From positions 372,001 to 436,000 of the forward strand of contig JAEUKI010000062.1 in assembly GCA_016793325.1 (NCBI GenBank): 64,000 bases of DNA, written 5' to 3'. Under the pieces are notes generated by a model. The model saw only the letters and a list, made by a program, of their open reading frames with translations, ran no database searches and was not told the DNA's origin. This document shows, piece after piece, positions 36,024 to 47,703 of the stretch (position 1 is the first letter of the stretch; every line of letters starts with the position of its first letter). Made by a program: the position numbers and the translations under genes. This DNA comes from Myxococcales bacterium. Lineage in GTDB: Bacteria > Myxococcota_A > Polyangia > Polyangiales > Ga0077539.

Positions 36024-37996
36024 TTGATCTCCAACGCGGTGCGCGAGCAAGTTCGCGCTCGGGTCGAACTGGCTGAGCTCGTCTCGCACTATCTCCCGCT
36101 TCGACGCGCGGGGACGAGCCTCGTCGCGCGCTGTCCCTTCCACGACGAGAAGTCACCGAGCTTCCACGTCTCGAGGGACAAGGGCCTGTTCTATTGCTTC
36201 GGCTGCAAGGCCTCGGGCGACATCTTCGACTTCTACCAGCGCATCGAGGGCGTGAGCTTCCCCGAGGCCATTCGCGCCCTCGCCGAGCGCGCGGGGATCG
36301 AGGTCGTCGAAGAGGCGCGCGACCCGCAGAAGATCGCCGAAGAGCGCCGCGTCAAAGAGCTCACGGAGCGGCTGTTTCACGCGTGCGAAGCCGCGTGCGA
36401 GTTCTTCGAGCAGTGCCTCGAGAGCGCAGAGCGAAGCGAGATCGCGCGCGACGCGATCGCAGCGCGCGGCGTGTCGATGGAGTGCGCCAAGACGTTTCGC
36501 TTGGGCTACGCGCCGGGCGAGTGGAGCGCGCTCGCCGAGCACTTTCGCACGCGAGGCGTCTCGCCCGCGGACGCCGAGCTCGCGGGCCTCTTGCTCGCGC
36601 GCAACACGGGCGGCGTGTACGACAGGTTTCGACACCGGCTGATGTTTCCGGTGTTCGATCGGCAGGGCAGGGTCGTGGCGTTCTCGGGCCGCGTGCTGCC
36701 CGTGACCGAAGACATGGCCGAGGGCATCGTCCCCGAAAACGCGGGCAAGTACATCAACTCGCCCGAGACGCCGATCTACCGAAAGTCCGACCTGCTCTAC
36801 GGTCTCCAAGTCGCGCGGCACACGATGGTCAAGTCCGCCGACGCCATCCTCGTCGAGGGAAACTTCGACGTCGTCGCCATGCATCAGCACGGCTTCACGA
36901 ACACAGTGTGTCCCCTCGGCACCGCATTCACCGAGCAGCAGGCGAAGCTCCTGCGTCGGTTCGCCGAGACGGTCACGATCTTGTTCGACGCCGACGAAGC
37001 AGGGCGCAAAGCCGTGCGCGCGTCGCACTCGGCGTGCGTGCGCGCTGGGCTCGTCGCGCGCGTGACGTCGATTCCGCGCGACCGCGCGAAGGACCCGGAC
37101 GAGCTCTTGCGCACGCCCGGCGGACCCGAGTTCTTGACCACGTCCATCACGTCGGCCAAGAGCCTCGTCGAGTGGCTCATCGATGACGCCGCGGCCAACG
37201 CTGGGGACACGGTTCCCGAGCGGGTGTCGGCGCTGCGAACCGCGGCGGGCGCCATCGGCGAAGTGCGAGACGCGCTCGAGCGCGCGGCGTACACCGAGCA
37301 CGCGGCGAGGGCGTTCATGTTCAACGACCGCGCCATCGTCGAGCAGGCGGTGCGCGAGGCGCAGACGCGCGCCGTGGTCGAAGCGAGGTCGAGCGCGCCC
37401 TTCGGCGACGCGCCGAAGACCTCGGAGCTCGCGACGCGAGACGAGCCGTTTCGCAAGGCCCCACAAAATCAAGATTCCAGGGATTCTGCAGATCCAACGG
37501 CGTCCGCAGCCTCTCGGGCCGACCTCGTGTCGCGCGCGACGGCGGACGCCATCGACGCGCTGCTGCGCAATCCGACGCTGCTCGCCACGGAGTTCGTCGA
37601 CGAGCTCGTGGTCTTGGTGAACACAAACTTCGCGCGACCGCTGATCGAACTGGCGCGCGAGCAGTGGACGGTTCAAGGTTCGTTGGACGGCGCGGCGCTC
37701 TTGACGCTGTGCCCCAACGAGAGAGCCCGCGCCTGGCTTGGCGAGCGGCTCGTACACACGATCGAGCCTGACCCGGCAAGGGAGGCTTCGGCGAAGCAGG
37801 CGGTGATGGATTGCATCCGCCGCCTGCGTGATCTGGTTGGAAGAGAGAAGGCTCGCAAGCTACGAATGGAGAGCGCGCGCGCCGAGGCAGCAGGGGACCG
37901 CGACCGCGCGGCGGCCCTGCAACGTGAAGCAATTCTTTTGGTCGGCGAGCGTCACCCAAAGGTGACGCCTAACAACACCACGAAGCGGAGTGTGGG

Positions 37997-38000
<4 letters not shown>
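36024..38000 (+). CDS. dnaG: DNA primase
   Basis: This 658-residue enzyme makes RNA primers at the replication fork. The N-terminal CHC2 zinc domain is clear (ARCPFHDEKSPSF then YCFGCKASG, about residues 37-65). The catalytic TOPRIM core follows (ILVEGNFDVVAMHQHG, TILFDADEAGRKA), and the C-terminal helicase-binding region is divergent. The start is TTG at 36024 with GGAGGG six bases upstream, and no ATG nearby suits the family. It overlaps rpoD by four bases (ATGA), the classic macromolecular-synthesis arrangement, but rpsU is missing. A weak TTG start and tight coupling could keep primase low relative to sigma factor. Confidence 0.96.
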
Positions 38001-39919
<1,919 letters not shown>

Positions 39920-39994
39920 TCGATTCGGCGCAAACGCCGGGGGGGCCGCGCGCCGTTGGGCAATCGCGCGCATCGCGATAGACTCGTCGACACG

Positions 39995-41560
39995 ATGCGC
40001 GCTTCGCTTGTGTCACGGGCTTGCTCTCTCACGGCGCTCGCGCTCGTCGCGGGCTGCGCGGTCACCGAGACCTCCACGCCGACGCGCGACGCGGCGCGTT
40101 CGGACAGCGGAAATGCACCCGACAGTGGGGCGACGATGGACTCGGGCGTCGGCGCGACGGACTCGGGGATCCCGAGCGACGCTGCGCGCGACGTCGTGCT
40201 TCCGAGCGATGTGCGACCGACGGACGGCGGCTGTCCGCTCGGGCTCGTCGCGTGCGGCGACACGTGCGTCAGCATCTCGGCGGACCCGAGCAACTGCGGC
40301 GCGTGCGGCAATCGCTGCCGATCCGGCTCGAACGGGACGCCCTTCTGTGACGACGGCCGCTGCGCGATCAACTGCGCCGCGAGCTTCGCGGACTGCGATC
40401 GAGACCCCGCCAACGGCTGCGAGGTCGACACGCGAACGAGCGCGCTCCACTGCGGGCGCTGCAACAACGCGTGCACGATCAGCAACGCGACCGCGGCGTG
40501 CGTGGCCGGCGCGTGCGCGGTGGGCGCGTGCGCGATGGGCTTCGGCGACTGCGATTCGATGGCGACCAACGGCTGCGAGACGATGGTCAACACGACGAGC
40601 AACTGCGGGATGTGCGGCCGGTCGTGCTCGGGCGCGACGCCGGTGTGCGACGCGCGCGCGGGCGCGTGTTCGAGCGGGTGCACCGCGGGGCAACAGCGCT
40701 GCGGAGGGAGCTGCGTCGACACGACGAGCGACGCCAATCACTGCGGCGCGTGCGATCGACGCTGCGCGGTCGCGAACGGGACGCCGTCGTGCATGGCGAG
40801 CGCGTGTCGCGTGTTCGCGTGCAGCGCGGGCTTCGCGGACTGCGACGGCAACGCGGCGAACGGGTGCGAGGTCAACACGCGCACCGATCCGATGAACTGC
40901 GGCGGGTGCGGCAATCGACCCGCGGAGAGCTGCAACGGCGCGGACGACAACTGCAACGGCGTGATCGACGAGGGCTTCAGGGCCGCGGCGGTCGGGACGT
41001 CGTACACGGCGCTCTCGGCGCAACACGCCGCGTGCAACGGTGCGGGTGAGCGCTACGGGCCGTCGTGCAACGCGGCGATCAGCCGACTGTGCGCCGCGCG
41101 GGGGTGCACGACGAGCGGCTTCGGACCGGTCGAAAATAGCGGCGACGGAGCGAGCGTCGTGTGCACGCGCGCGGACGTGGTCGTGACCGCGTACAGCACG
41201 CTTCATCCGCTGCATCCCGAAGGCGCCTGCGACGGAACGCGCCAACGCATGGGCCCCGACTGCAACGCGGCGATCAATCGCTTCTGCGCGGCGCGCGGCG
41301 CGGTCGGCGGCTTCGGGCCGATCGAGAACAGCGGCGACACGGCCGTTGTCGCGTGTGTGGGCGCCGGGTCGATGGGGATCTCGACGACGTACACGATGCT
41401 CGCGGGGCTGCACCCTGGCTGCAACGGGACGAGCCAGCGGATGGGCCCGGACTGCAACGCGGCGATCAATCGCTTCTGCACGGCGCGCGGGTTCGAGGGC
41501 GGGTTCGGACCGGTCGAAAACGCGGGCGACGTGGCCAACGTCGTGTGCGTCGGGCGCTGA
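39995..41560 (+). CDS. Cys-rich repeat lipoprotein
   Basis: This 521-residue lipoprotein has signal MRASLVSRACSLTALALVAGC (Cys21 lipidated) and an Asp/Ser/Thr spacer. A run of Cys-rich modules follows, built on NCGxCGxxC, GTPxCxxxxC and FADCDxxxANGCE. One MopE-type DDNCNGVIDEG motif lies near residue 325. Three tandem 57-62 residue C-terminal modules each contain CNAAI(N/S)R(F/L)CxARG and GFGPxENSGD. The design implies a disulfide-rich surface protein. I know no function for the C-terminal modules. It lies 76 bases after rpoD but is probably separate; the start at 39995 gives the lipoprotein signal. Confidence 0.75.
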   Translation: MRASLVSRACSLTALALVAGCAVTETSTPTRDAARSDSGNAPDSGATMDSGVGATDSGIPSDAARDVVLPSDVRPTDGGCPLGLVACGDTCVSISADPSNCGACGNRCRSGSNGTPFCDDGRCAINCAASFADCDRDPANGCEVDTRTSALHCGRCNNACTISNATAACVAGACAVGACAMGFGDCDSMATNGCETMVNTTSNCGMCGRSCSGATPVCDARAGACSSGCTAGQQRCGGSCVDTTSDANHCGACDRRCAVANGTPSCMASACRVFACSAGFADCDGNAANGCEVNTRTDPMNCGGCGNRPAESCNGADDNCNGVIDEGFRAAAVGTSYTALSAQHAACNGAGERYGPSCNAAISRLCAARGCTTSGFGPVENSGDGASVVCTRADVVVTAYSTLHPLHPEGACDGTRQRMGPDCNAAINRFCAARGAVGGFGPIENSGDTAVVACVGAGSMGISTTYTMLAGLHPGCNGTSQRMGPDCNAAINRFCTARGFEGGFGPVENAGDVANVVCVGR

Positions 41561-41611
41561 AGCATTCGGCGAGCGTGTCGCGAGACGCGCTGCGGTACGC
41601 TCGCGGCCGCA

Positions 41612-42400
41612 ATGGTCCTCGAGAAGTTTCGTGTGGACGGAAGGGTCGCGCTGATCACCGGCGGCGGTCGCGGGATCGGTCGTGCGAGCGCGCTCGCGCT
41701 CGCGGAGGCAGGCGCGGACATCATCGTCGCGGCGCGCAGGCAAGACACGCTCGACGAAGTGTGCGCGGAGGCGAAGAAGTTCGGTCGTCGCGCGATCGGC
41801 GTGGTCACGGACGTGCTCGAAGAGTCGCAGCGCGCGGCGCTGGTCGAGCGTGCGCTCGGTGAGTTCGGCGCGGTGGACATCCTCGTGAACAACGCGGGCG
41901 GATGGCCTCCGACCGCGGCGGTGGCGCTCGAGCTCCAGAGCTTCGAAGAGGCGTTTCGCTTCAACGTGCTCGCGGGGTTCGATTTGTCCAAGCGGCTCGC
42001 GCCGACGCTGCACGAGCGCAAGGGCGCTATCGTGAACATCTCGTCCGCGATGGGGCACTTGGTGGACTCGGGCTTCGTCGCGTACGGGAGCTGCAAGGCG
42101 GCGGTGGATCACATGACGAGGCTGCTCGCGCGCGAGTGGGCGCCGACGATCCGCGTCAACGCGATCGCCGCGGGTGCGACGCTGACCGACGCGCTCGGGC
42201 CCTTCGTCGAAGACGAGTCGCTCATGCAAGCGATGAAGGATCGAACGCCGCTCGCGCGCCTCGGAGAGGCCGACGAGATCGCGGCGATGGTTCTCTTTCT
42301 CTCGAGCCCGGCGGGCGCTTGGATCAGCGGAAAGGTCTTCGAAGTCGACGGTGGGACGACCGCGAGCAACTGGCCTTGGCCCATGCCGAACGGGCTGTAG
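41612..42400 (+). CDS. Short-chain dehydrogenase/reductase (classical SDR)
   Basis: The 262-residue protein is a Rossmann-fold oxidoreductase of the classical SDR type. It has the cofactor motif TGGGRGIG near residue 18, NNAGG, the catalytic Ser in VNISS and the YxxxK pair in VAYGSCKAAVDH. The C-terminal substrate region ends WISGKVFEVDGGTTASNW, as in 3-oxoacyl-ACP reductase-like and 7-alpha-hydroxysteroid dehydrogenase-like members. Substrate is unknown. It is followed 12 bases later by the ClC channel gene and so is probably co-transcribed with it. ARR after the second strand hints at NADP preference. Confidence 0.93.
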   Translation: MVLEKFRVDGRVALITGGGRGIGRASALALAEAGADIIVAARRQDTLDEVCAEAKKFGRRAIGVVTDVLEESQRAALVERALGEFGAVDILVNNAGGWPPTAAVALELQSFEEAFRFNVLAGFDLSKRLAPTLHERKGAIVNISSAMGHLVDSGFVAYGSCKAAVDHMTRLLAREWAPTIRVNAIAAGATLTDALGPFVEDESLMQAMKDRTPLARLGEADEIAAMVLFLSSPAGAWISGKVFEVDGGTTASNWPWPMPNGL

Positions 42401-42412
42401 TCCGCGCGGACG

Positions 42413-43681
42413 ATGGACGCTGAACCGCTGCCGCAGCGAGGGATTTCACTGGCGGACCTCGCGCGGGTCGCGGCGGTCGGCGTCGGGGCAGCGCTCTTCG
42501 CGGAGGCGTTTCGTGCGGCCTCGAGGCTCGTGTACGGGCTGTTCGGTCGCGACGGAACCCTGCGTTGGATCACCGCGCTCTCGTGGCCTGTGCGCGTCGC
42601 GTCGATCGCTGTCGCGTGCGTGCTGGGCGCGTGGCTCGCGCGCCTCGCGTCGCAGCGCGGGAGCGCGAGCGTCACGAAGATCGCGGAGATCGTCGCCGAG
42701 GGGTCGCAGCCGTTGTCGATCCGCGGGGCGCTGCTCCGCGCGCTCGGCGCGTTCGCGGCGATGACCGCGGGCGGGTCGATCGGTCGCGAAGGACCCATCA
42801 TTCAGTTCGGCGCGTCGTGGGGGCTCCGCGTAGGAAAACACGCACACGAAATCCGCGCGCGCGAGCTCGTCGCCGCGGGCACGGCCGCGGGCTTCGCAGC
42901 GGCGTACAACGCGCCGATCGCGGGGACGCTCTTCGTCATCGAGCTCATGCCGAGGCTGCCCGCGCGACTCACGGTGGCGCGTCTCGGGGTTGCCACGGTC
43001 GCTGGCGCCGTGACCGCGCACGCGATCTCGCGCGATCTGCCGTTGTACGGAGCGCACGCGCTCGGGTTCGATCGAACGCCGCAGCTCGTCGCGTTCGCGC
43101 TCGTGGGGCTCGTGTGTGGGGCGATCGGCGCGGCGTTCATGAAGTCGGTACGGGCGACGAGGGCGCAGGTGGCGGCGCGGGCAGGATCGCGACCGTGGAT
43201 CGTGTCCGTGCTCTTCGGACTGCTCGCGGGCTGTGTGATCGCGACCGCGCCGATCACCGCGGGCAACGGATACGACGGGATCACTTCAGCGCTCGAATCG
43301 CGGCCTACCATCGCGTTTGCAGCAGGGTGGCTCTTGCTCAAGGCCGTCGCGACGATCGCGACGGTGAGCTCGGGGGCGCCCGGCGGTGTGTTTACGCCGT
43401 CGATGTTTCTCGGCGCGATGGCGGGGCTGGGGCTCCAGCGCGCGTTCGTGCACCTCGCGCCCGGTCTCGCGCCGTCGCACGCGAGCATGGCGTTCGTGGG
43501 AATGGCCTCGATGATCGCAGCGACGACGCACGCGCCGCTCACCGCGGCGGTGCTCGCGATCGAGCTCTCGGGAAGCGCTGGGCTCACGCTGCCGTTGCTG
43601 CTCGCGGTGGGGCTGTCGTCGCTCGTCGCGCGAAGACTCGATGAGGACAACATCTACGAGATCGAGAGCGAGGCGCGCTGA
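42413..43681 (+). CDS. ClC-family chloride channel/antiporter
   Basis: This 422-residue protein has the ClC membrane fold. GGSIGREGPIIQFGASWG carries the external gating glutamate in GREGP. AAYNAPIAGTLFVIEL has the position of the internal proton glutamate, GAPGGVFTPSMFLGA is the second chloride-site loop, and ATTHAPLTAAVLAIELSG is the last helix. The GSGIP loop of E. coli ClcA is replaced (TKIAEIVAEG), so the central selectivity site differs and anion preference is open; some bacterial ClC proteins carry fluoride or nitrate. No CBS domains are present. Retention of both glutamates points to an antiporter rather than a channel. Confidence 0.9.
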   Translation: MDAEPLPQRGISLADLARVAAVGVGAALFAEAFRAASRLVYGLFGRDGTLRWITALSWPVRVASIAVACVLGAWLARLASQRGSASVTKIAEIVAEGSQPLSIRGALLRALGAFAAMTAGGSIGREGPIIQFGASWGLRVGKHAHEIRARELVAAGTAAGFAAAYNAPIAGTLFVIELMPRLPARLTVARLGVATVAGAVTAHAISRDLPLYGAHALGFDRTPQLVAFALVGLVCGAIGAAFMKSVRATRAQVAARAGSRPWIVSVLFGLLAGCVIATAPITAGNGYDGITSALESRPTIAFAAGWLLLKAVATIATVSSGAPGGVFTPSMFLGAMAGLGLQRAFVHLAPGLAPSHASMAFVGMASMIAATTHAPLTAAVLAIELSGSAGLTLPLLLAVGLSSLVARRLDEDNIYEIESEAR

Positions 43682-43708
43682 GCGTCGATCGTCGATCGAA
43701 CAGTGAAA

Positions 43709-45964
43709 TTACGGCGCAAACGAGAGGCCGAGCCGCTGGTTGGCTCGCGCGCCCACCCACTCGGCGTCCGCGCTCGGCGTCGGCATGAACGTCGTTCGGC
43801 CTCGGTACATCAGCGCGCGGCCGACGCTCCCGACGGTGTTGTCGAACAGCGACGAGCCCACGAGGAGCTCTGCGCGGCCGTCGCCCGTCCCGTCGGCGAC
43901 GAGCGCGAGCGACGCGCCGAACTCTTCGTTCACTTGCGTTCCGGTGACGAAGCCGATGCGGAGCATCGAGGTGCCCGAGAGCGTCGGAGACCCGAAGACG
44001 ATGCTCGTACGACCCACCACCATGCTCGTTTGCACGGCGCGCGGAGCGCCGACGGCGAAGTCGCACGTTCCGTCGCCGTCGATGTCGCGCCCCGCGGCGA
44101 TGGCCGCGCCGAGCGAGTCGGTTCCACCGGCCGTCACACGGATCGTGAAGCGCGCGAGGGGCGTCGTCGCGAAGCCGAGATATACGAGGTATTCGCCTGC
44201 GCCCGAGCTCGCGCCAGGCGCGCCCACGATGAGGTCGTCGCGCCCGTCGCCGTTGAGATCGCCGCACGCGAGCGCGGCGCCGAAGCGACCTCCCACCGAT
44301 GCTCCGTCGATCGACTGCACGGACATCGCTGTGTTCGCGACCCAGCGGTAGATCAACACGCGACCCTCGGAGACGCTCACGATGCCTGTGTCCGGCGCGC
44401 TGATGACGAGCTCCTTCGTTCCGTCGCCGTCGAGGTCGCACGCAGCGACGGCGCGACCGAAGTCGCGCGCGGACGCGGGCGAGGGGATCGTTACGCCTGT
44501 GGGCGTCGCTCCGAGCATCGGACGCCCGAGCGCGACGATCGCGGATTGTGTTCCGCCTGCGAGGATCTCTTCGTCGCCGTCGCCGTCGAGGTCGCCGAGC
44601 GCGGCGAGGGCGCGGCCGTAGTTCGCGCCCAACGTTCCGCCGAGCGCGTCGGTTGTCACCATGCGCGTCGCCCCACCCGACCCGTGAACAACGACGAAGT
44701 GCCCCGCTGCGCCTGCCGCTCCGGGCTCGGCGATCACGAGATCGATGCGTCCGTCTCCGTCGAAATCGGCGACAGACTGCGCGCCTCCGTACATCGTTCC
44801 AGCGGCGCCGGCGACCCATAGCGCGTCCGCCGCGCTCGGCCACGGATTCAGTCCAGCGCCGCGGTGGTTGTAGCCCGCGACCGCGCTCAGGTTGGTGCCA
44901 GCTGGCGCGGTGGGCGATACGCCCATCCCGATCGAGAGGTCGACCGCGCCGTTGTCGTCGATGTCCAACGCGGGCGGCTCGGCGCAGTTGGTTCCGCTCA
45001 CCCAGAGCTGACGCATCACGCTCGCGCGCGAGTAGTCCGGCGACCCACCCTCGAACGGAGCCACTTGCCAGTACAACCGTTGCGGTCGCGTCGGAAGGTC
45101 GACCGACGCGGTCCATCGATCGATCTGCGCAGACGCCGCGATCGTCCCGACGTCGCACGTGCGGCTCGTGCACACGCGGATGTGCGCAGGCAGTCCCGGC
45201 CCGTAGCTCCATCGAAACGTGGGTCGTCGCCCGCGGACAACCTCACCTGCGCGCGGCGACAAGAGCACGGGCGGAGGCGCGAGAACGACGTCCGGCGCGT
45301 CCACCGTTTGCTGATCCGTCGCGACGTCGGGGCTCTGCGTGTCGCTCGCGATTCCGCTGTCGGACAACACGTCCATCGTGACGACGTCTCTTCGCGGCGG
45401 GAGCGCGTCCGTCGAGGCTCCGGCGTCGCGCGGAGCGGGCGTCACCGTCGGATCGACGCACACCGCGTCGTCGTTGCAGGTCTGGCTACGCTCTTCGCAA
45501 AACGCCGAGATCGTGCACGACGCGAGCGGCGTGCGCGTGCACGAGTCGCTCGGAGCACCGCAGCGCACGGGGAGAAACACACGCTGAACGGTGGTCGCCC
45601 CGCGCACGAAGCCGAAGCGCAGCCTGCGCGAAAACGAGACCGCGGGCGCGGACGTTGTCGCCTCGACGCGCGCGAGCAAGAGCACATCGACGAGGTCCGC
45701 GCCGTTCCACGCAGGAGGAGGTCGAACGCCAAACGACGCGTAGAAGCTCTCGGTGGTTCCCGCGCCGCCGTGCGTCCAGCTCGTCGTGCAGCGCGCTGGG
45801 TCGATCGTCTCGCCCGCGCGAGCGGTGCACACGCGAAGCTCGAATCGTCGCAGCGGATCCGCGTCGGTCTCGACGATGACCTCGACGGACGTCGCGGGGC
45901 TGCGGCACGCGGACGCGAGCAGCGCGGTCGTGACGATCACAGCGAGCGGAGTTCTACGGTTCAT
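43709..45964 (-). CDS. FG-GAP/VCBS-repeat lipoprotein
   Basis: The 751-residue lipoprotein has signal MNRRTPLAVIVTTALLASAC (lipobox). A beta-rich N-terminal domain follows, then a Cys-containing linker with Asp/Ala tracts and about seven FG-GAP blades from residue 330 (VADFDGDGRIDLVIAEPGA, LGDLDGDGDEEILAGG, CDLDGDGTKELVISAPD and similar). These DxDxDG loops bind calcium and form an integrin-alpha-like propeller, usually a surface binding module. Position of each blade is clear from the spaced DGDG loops. A role in adhesion or substrate capture is likely but unproven. It is the first of two leftward genes that meet the ClC gene head to tail. Confidence 0.82.
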   Translation of the reverse strand: MNRRTPLAVIVTTALLASACRSPATSVEVIVETDADPLRRFELRVCTARAGETIDPARCTTSWTHGGAGTTESFYASFGVRPPPAWNGADLVDVLLLARVEATTSAPAVSFSRRLRFGFVRGATTVQRVFLPVRCGAPSDSCTRTPLASCTISAFCEERSQTCNDDAVCVDPTVTPAPRDAGASTDALPPRRDVVTMDVLSDSGIASDTQSPDVATDQQTVDAPDVVLAPPPVLLSPRAGEVVRGRRPTFRWSYGPGLPAHIRVCTSRTCDVGTIAASAQIDRWTASVDLPTRPQRLYWQVAPFEGGSPDYSRASVMRQLWVSGTNCAEPPALDIDDNGAVDLSIGMGVSPTAPAGTNLSAVAGYNHRGAGLNPWPSAADALWVAGAAGTMYGGAQSVADFDGDGRIDLVIAEPGAAGAAGHFVVVHGSGGATRMVTTDALGGTLGANYGRALAALGDLDGDGDEEILAGGTQSAIVALGRPMLGATPTGVTIPSPASARDFGRAVAACDLDGDGTKELVISAPDTGIVSVSEGRVLIYRWVANTAMSVQSIDGASVGGRFGAALACGDLNGDGRDDLIVGAPGASSGAGEYLVYLGFATTPLARFTIRVTAGGTDSLGAAIAAGRDIDGDGTCDFAVGAPRAVQTSMVVGRTSIVFGSPTLSGTSMLRIGFVTGTQVNEEFGASLALVADGTGDGRAELLVGSSLFDNTVGSVGRALMYRGRTTFMPTPSADAEWVGARANQRLGLSFAP

Positions 45965-45990
45965 CTCCCATCACTCGCTGTGGTCACTCG

Positions 45991-46626
45991 TCACTCGTCG
46001 GACTCGTCGCTCTTGCCCTTGGGCAAAAGCGGCATGCGCTTGCCGTTGCGGTTGTAGCGAAACGCGTACGCGATGCCGAGGATCGCGCCAGCCAGATGCA
46101 CGACGAGCAGGATCGGCGTCGTGATCATCTGCCCGAGGCCAGGGATCTTGTTGATGTAGTACGCGATGAACGCGACGGCGATGTACGCGCTCGCGCCGAG
46201 GATCGCCTCGAGCACAGGCGCTGCGTACACGAACGCCGCCGGTGGAAACACGAGGCCCGCGATCGCTCCGGTCGCGATCGACTTCTTCTCGTCGGCCTTC
46301 GCGGCCTTGTCTTCGAGCCCGAGCTGGCTCTTGACCACGTCGCCGACGACCTCGTCTTTGAGTGCGGTCGCGCGCGAGAAGATGCTGTCATCGTCGTCGC
46401 TGCGCTTCTTCTCTTTGACCTTGGCGCCCTTCGCTGGCTCCTCGGCGGGCTTCTTCTTCGGCTCGGCCTTGGGGACGAGGTCCGCGTTGCCTTGAAGATC
46501 TTCGAGCCACTGCTCGACGGTGGCGCGCGGCAGCTCGGTTTGGATCATGAGGTTGCGCACCGTTACAGGCTTGCCTTCGGCCTGCATGGCTTTCACGATC
46601 TTCGCGAATTCTTCCTTCGAGGTCAC
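45991..46626 (-). CDS. Membrane protein with N-terminal winged-helix-like domain
   Basis: A 211-residue protein starting at GTG. Residues 1-50 (TSKEEFAKIVKAMQAEGKPVTVRNLMIQ-type, then LPRATVEQWLEDLQG) look like a small DNA- or protein-binding winged helix. A Lys/Glu/Asp linker follows (KKKPAEEPAKGAKVKEKK). Three hydrophobic stretches span about 110-195 (IATGAIAGLVFPPAAFVYAAPV, ASAYIAVAFIAYYI, ITTPILLVVHLAGAILGIAYAF). The C-terminus is charged. A membrane-tethered regulator or an inner-membrane protein of unknown role is possible. A longer frame upstream has no family support. Confidence 0.6.
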   Translation of the reverse strand: MTSKEEFAKIVKAMQAEGKPVTVRNLMIQTELPRATVEQWLEDLQGNADLVPKAEPKKKPAEEPAKGAKVKEKKRSDDDDSIFSRATALKDEVVGDVVKSQLGLEDKAAKADEKKSIATGAIAGLVFPPAAFVYAAPVLEAILGASAYIAVAFIAYYINKIPGLGQMITTPILLVVHLAGAILGIAYAFRYNRNGKRMPLLPKGKSDESDE

Positions 46627-46683
46627 GGCTCGAACGCTACCACTGACGCGCGGGACGTACAGGGATGTACACTCCCGACGCGA

Positions 46684-47508
46684 GTGGTGACCGACGCGAG
46701 TGAGCTGCGCGCTGCGGGCGCGATTCGGCGTGACGGCGCGGCGCCGGCCGTCGTCTTGGTGCACGGGTTTACCGGGACCCCTTGGGAGCTCGGGACGCTG
46801 GCCGAAGCGCTATCCGCCGCTGGATATGCTGTCGAGGCGCCGTTGCTCCCTGGGCACGGAGAGACGCCGCTCGCGCTTTCGCGCGCGACGTGGGACGGCT
46901 GGCTCGCGCACGTCGAGCGATCGGTGGACGAGGTCCTCGCGCGGCACGGCTCGGCGGTGGTCATTGGTTTTTCGCTGGGCTCGCTCTTGGCGCTCGTCGC
47001 GGGCGTCGCGCGGCAACACCGCGGCGTGATCGCGCTCGGAGCGTTGGGGACCGCGCTCGAGCTCCCGACGCTCGACGCGCGGGTGCTGCGGATCTCCGAG
47101 GCGATGGGGCGGTTTCTGCCGAACGTGAACGTGCCGAAGTTTCGCGGGAGCGACGTGCGAGACCCGATGGCGAAGCGGTCGAACCCCGCGTACGCGACGC
47201 AGCCGTTGAGGGCTGCGCGCGAGATTCTTCGCGGTCAACGCGAGGCGAGGGCGGTGCTCGGGTCGATCGCGGTTCCGCTGTTGGTGGTGCACGGGCGCGC
47301 GGACGACACGACGCCGCTCGCTGCGTCGCTGGCGCTTGTTTCGGCGGCCGAACGCGCGGAGGTCGAGCTCCGTGTGCTCCCGAGGTCCGCGCATTTGCTC
47401 GGGCGGGACGTCGAGCACCGCGAGGTGTGCGACGCCGTGCTCGGGTTCGTCCGGCGTGTGACTCCTGCGAGCGCTCCGCGGGATAGCCGCTCCGCCTCGG
47501 GTTTGTGA
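46684..47508 (+). CDS. Alpha/beta-hydrolase (carboxylesterase or monoacylglycerol lipase type)
   Basis: The 274-residue hydrolase has a full catalytic set: oxyanion HGFTGTPWELG near residue 30, nucleophile elbow GFSLGS (Ser about 98), acid Asp in HGRADDTTP and base His in SAHLLGRD. It most resembles esterases acting on acyl esters in the cytoplasm. GTG at 46684 or 46687 is the start; no ribosome site is obvious. The last 12 codons lie inside the first unit of the 103-bp repeat at 47473, so its C-terminus (DSRSASGL) appears to be repeat-derived. Confidence 0.85.
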   Translation: MVTDASELRAAGAIRRDGAAPAVVLVHGFTGTPWELGTLAEALSAAGYAVEAPLLPGHGETPLALSRATWDGWLAHVERSVDEVLARHGSAVVIGFSLGSLLALVAGVARQHRGVIALGALGTALELPTLDARVLRISEAMGRFLPNVNVPKFRGSDVRDPMAKRSNPAYATQPLRAAREILRGQREARAVLGSIAVPLLVVHGRADDTTPLAASLALVSAAERAEVELRVLPRSAHLLGRDVEHREVCDAVLGFVRRVTPASAPRDSRSASGL

Positions 47509-47688
47509 CAGGCGCGAACGCTCACGCTTTGTCAACGCGACAGCGCTCGATCTTGCCTGTCATCCTTCAAACCCGGCTCCGCGGGATAGCCGCTCCGCTT
47601 CGGGTTTGTGACAGGCGCGAACGCTCACGCTTTGTCAACGCGACAGCGCTCGATCTTGCCTGTCATCCTCCAAACCCGGCTCCGCGGT
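47473..47688. repeat. Tandem 103-bp repeat forming paired hairpins
   Basis: Two near-identical units lie at 47473-47575 and 47576-47678, with a third truncated start (GCTCCGCGG). In each unit CGGGTTTG and TGACAGGC pair with downstream GCCTGTCA and CAAACCCG (47498-47513 against 47555-47575 in unit 1), giving a 16-bp stem with a 5-base bulge and a central part that can also fold. The first unit reaches into the hydrolase gene and the array ends 40 bases before glpK. Confidence 0.85.
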
Positions 47689-47703
47689 AGGCCCTTCCAA
47701 AGT

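Noticed and set aside
39926..39939. GC stem CGGCG-CAAA-CGCCG after rpoD as a terminator
   Set aside because: Only five pairs and no T tract; too weak.
47505..47690. Short frames inside the 103-bp repeat units
   Set aside because: Identical peptides arise only because the DNA units are copies; no ribosome site or family.
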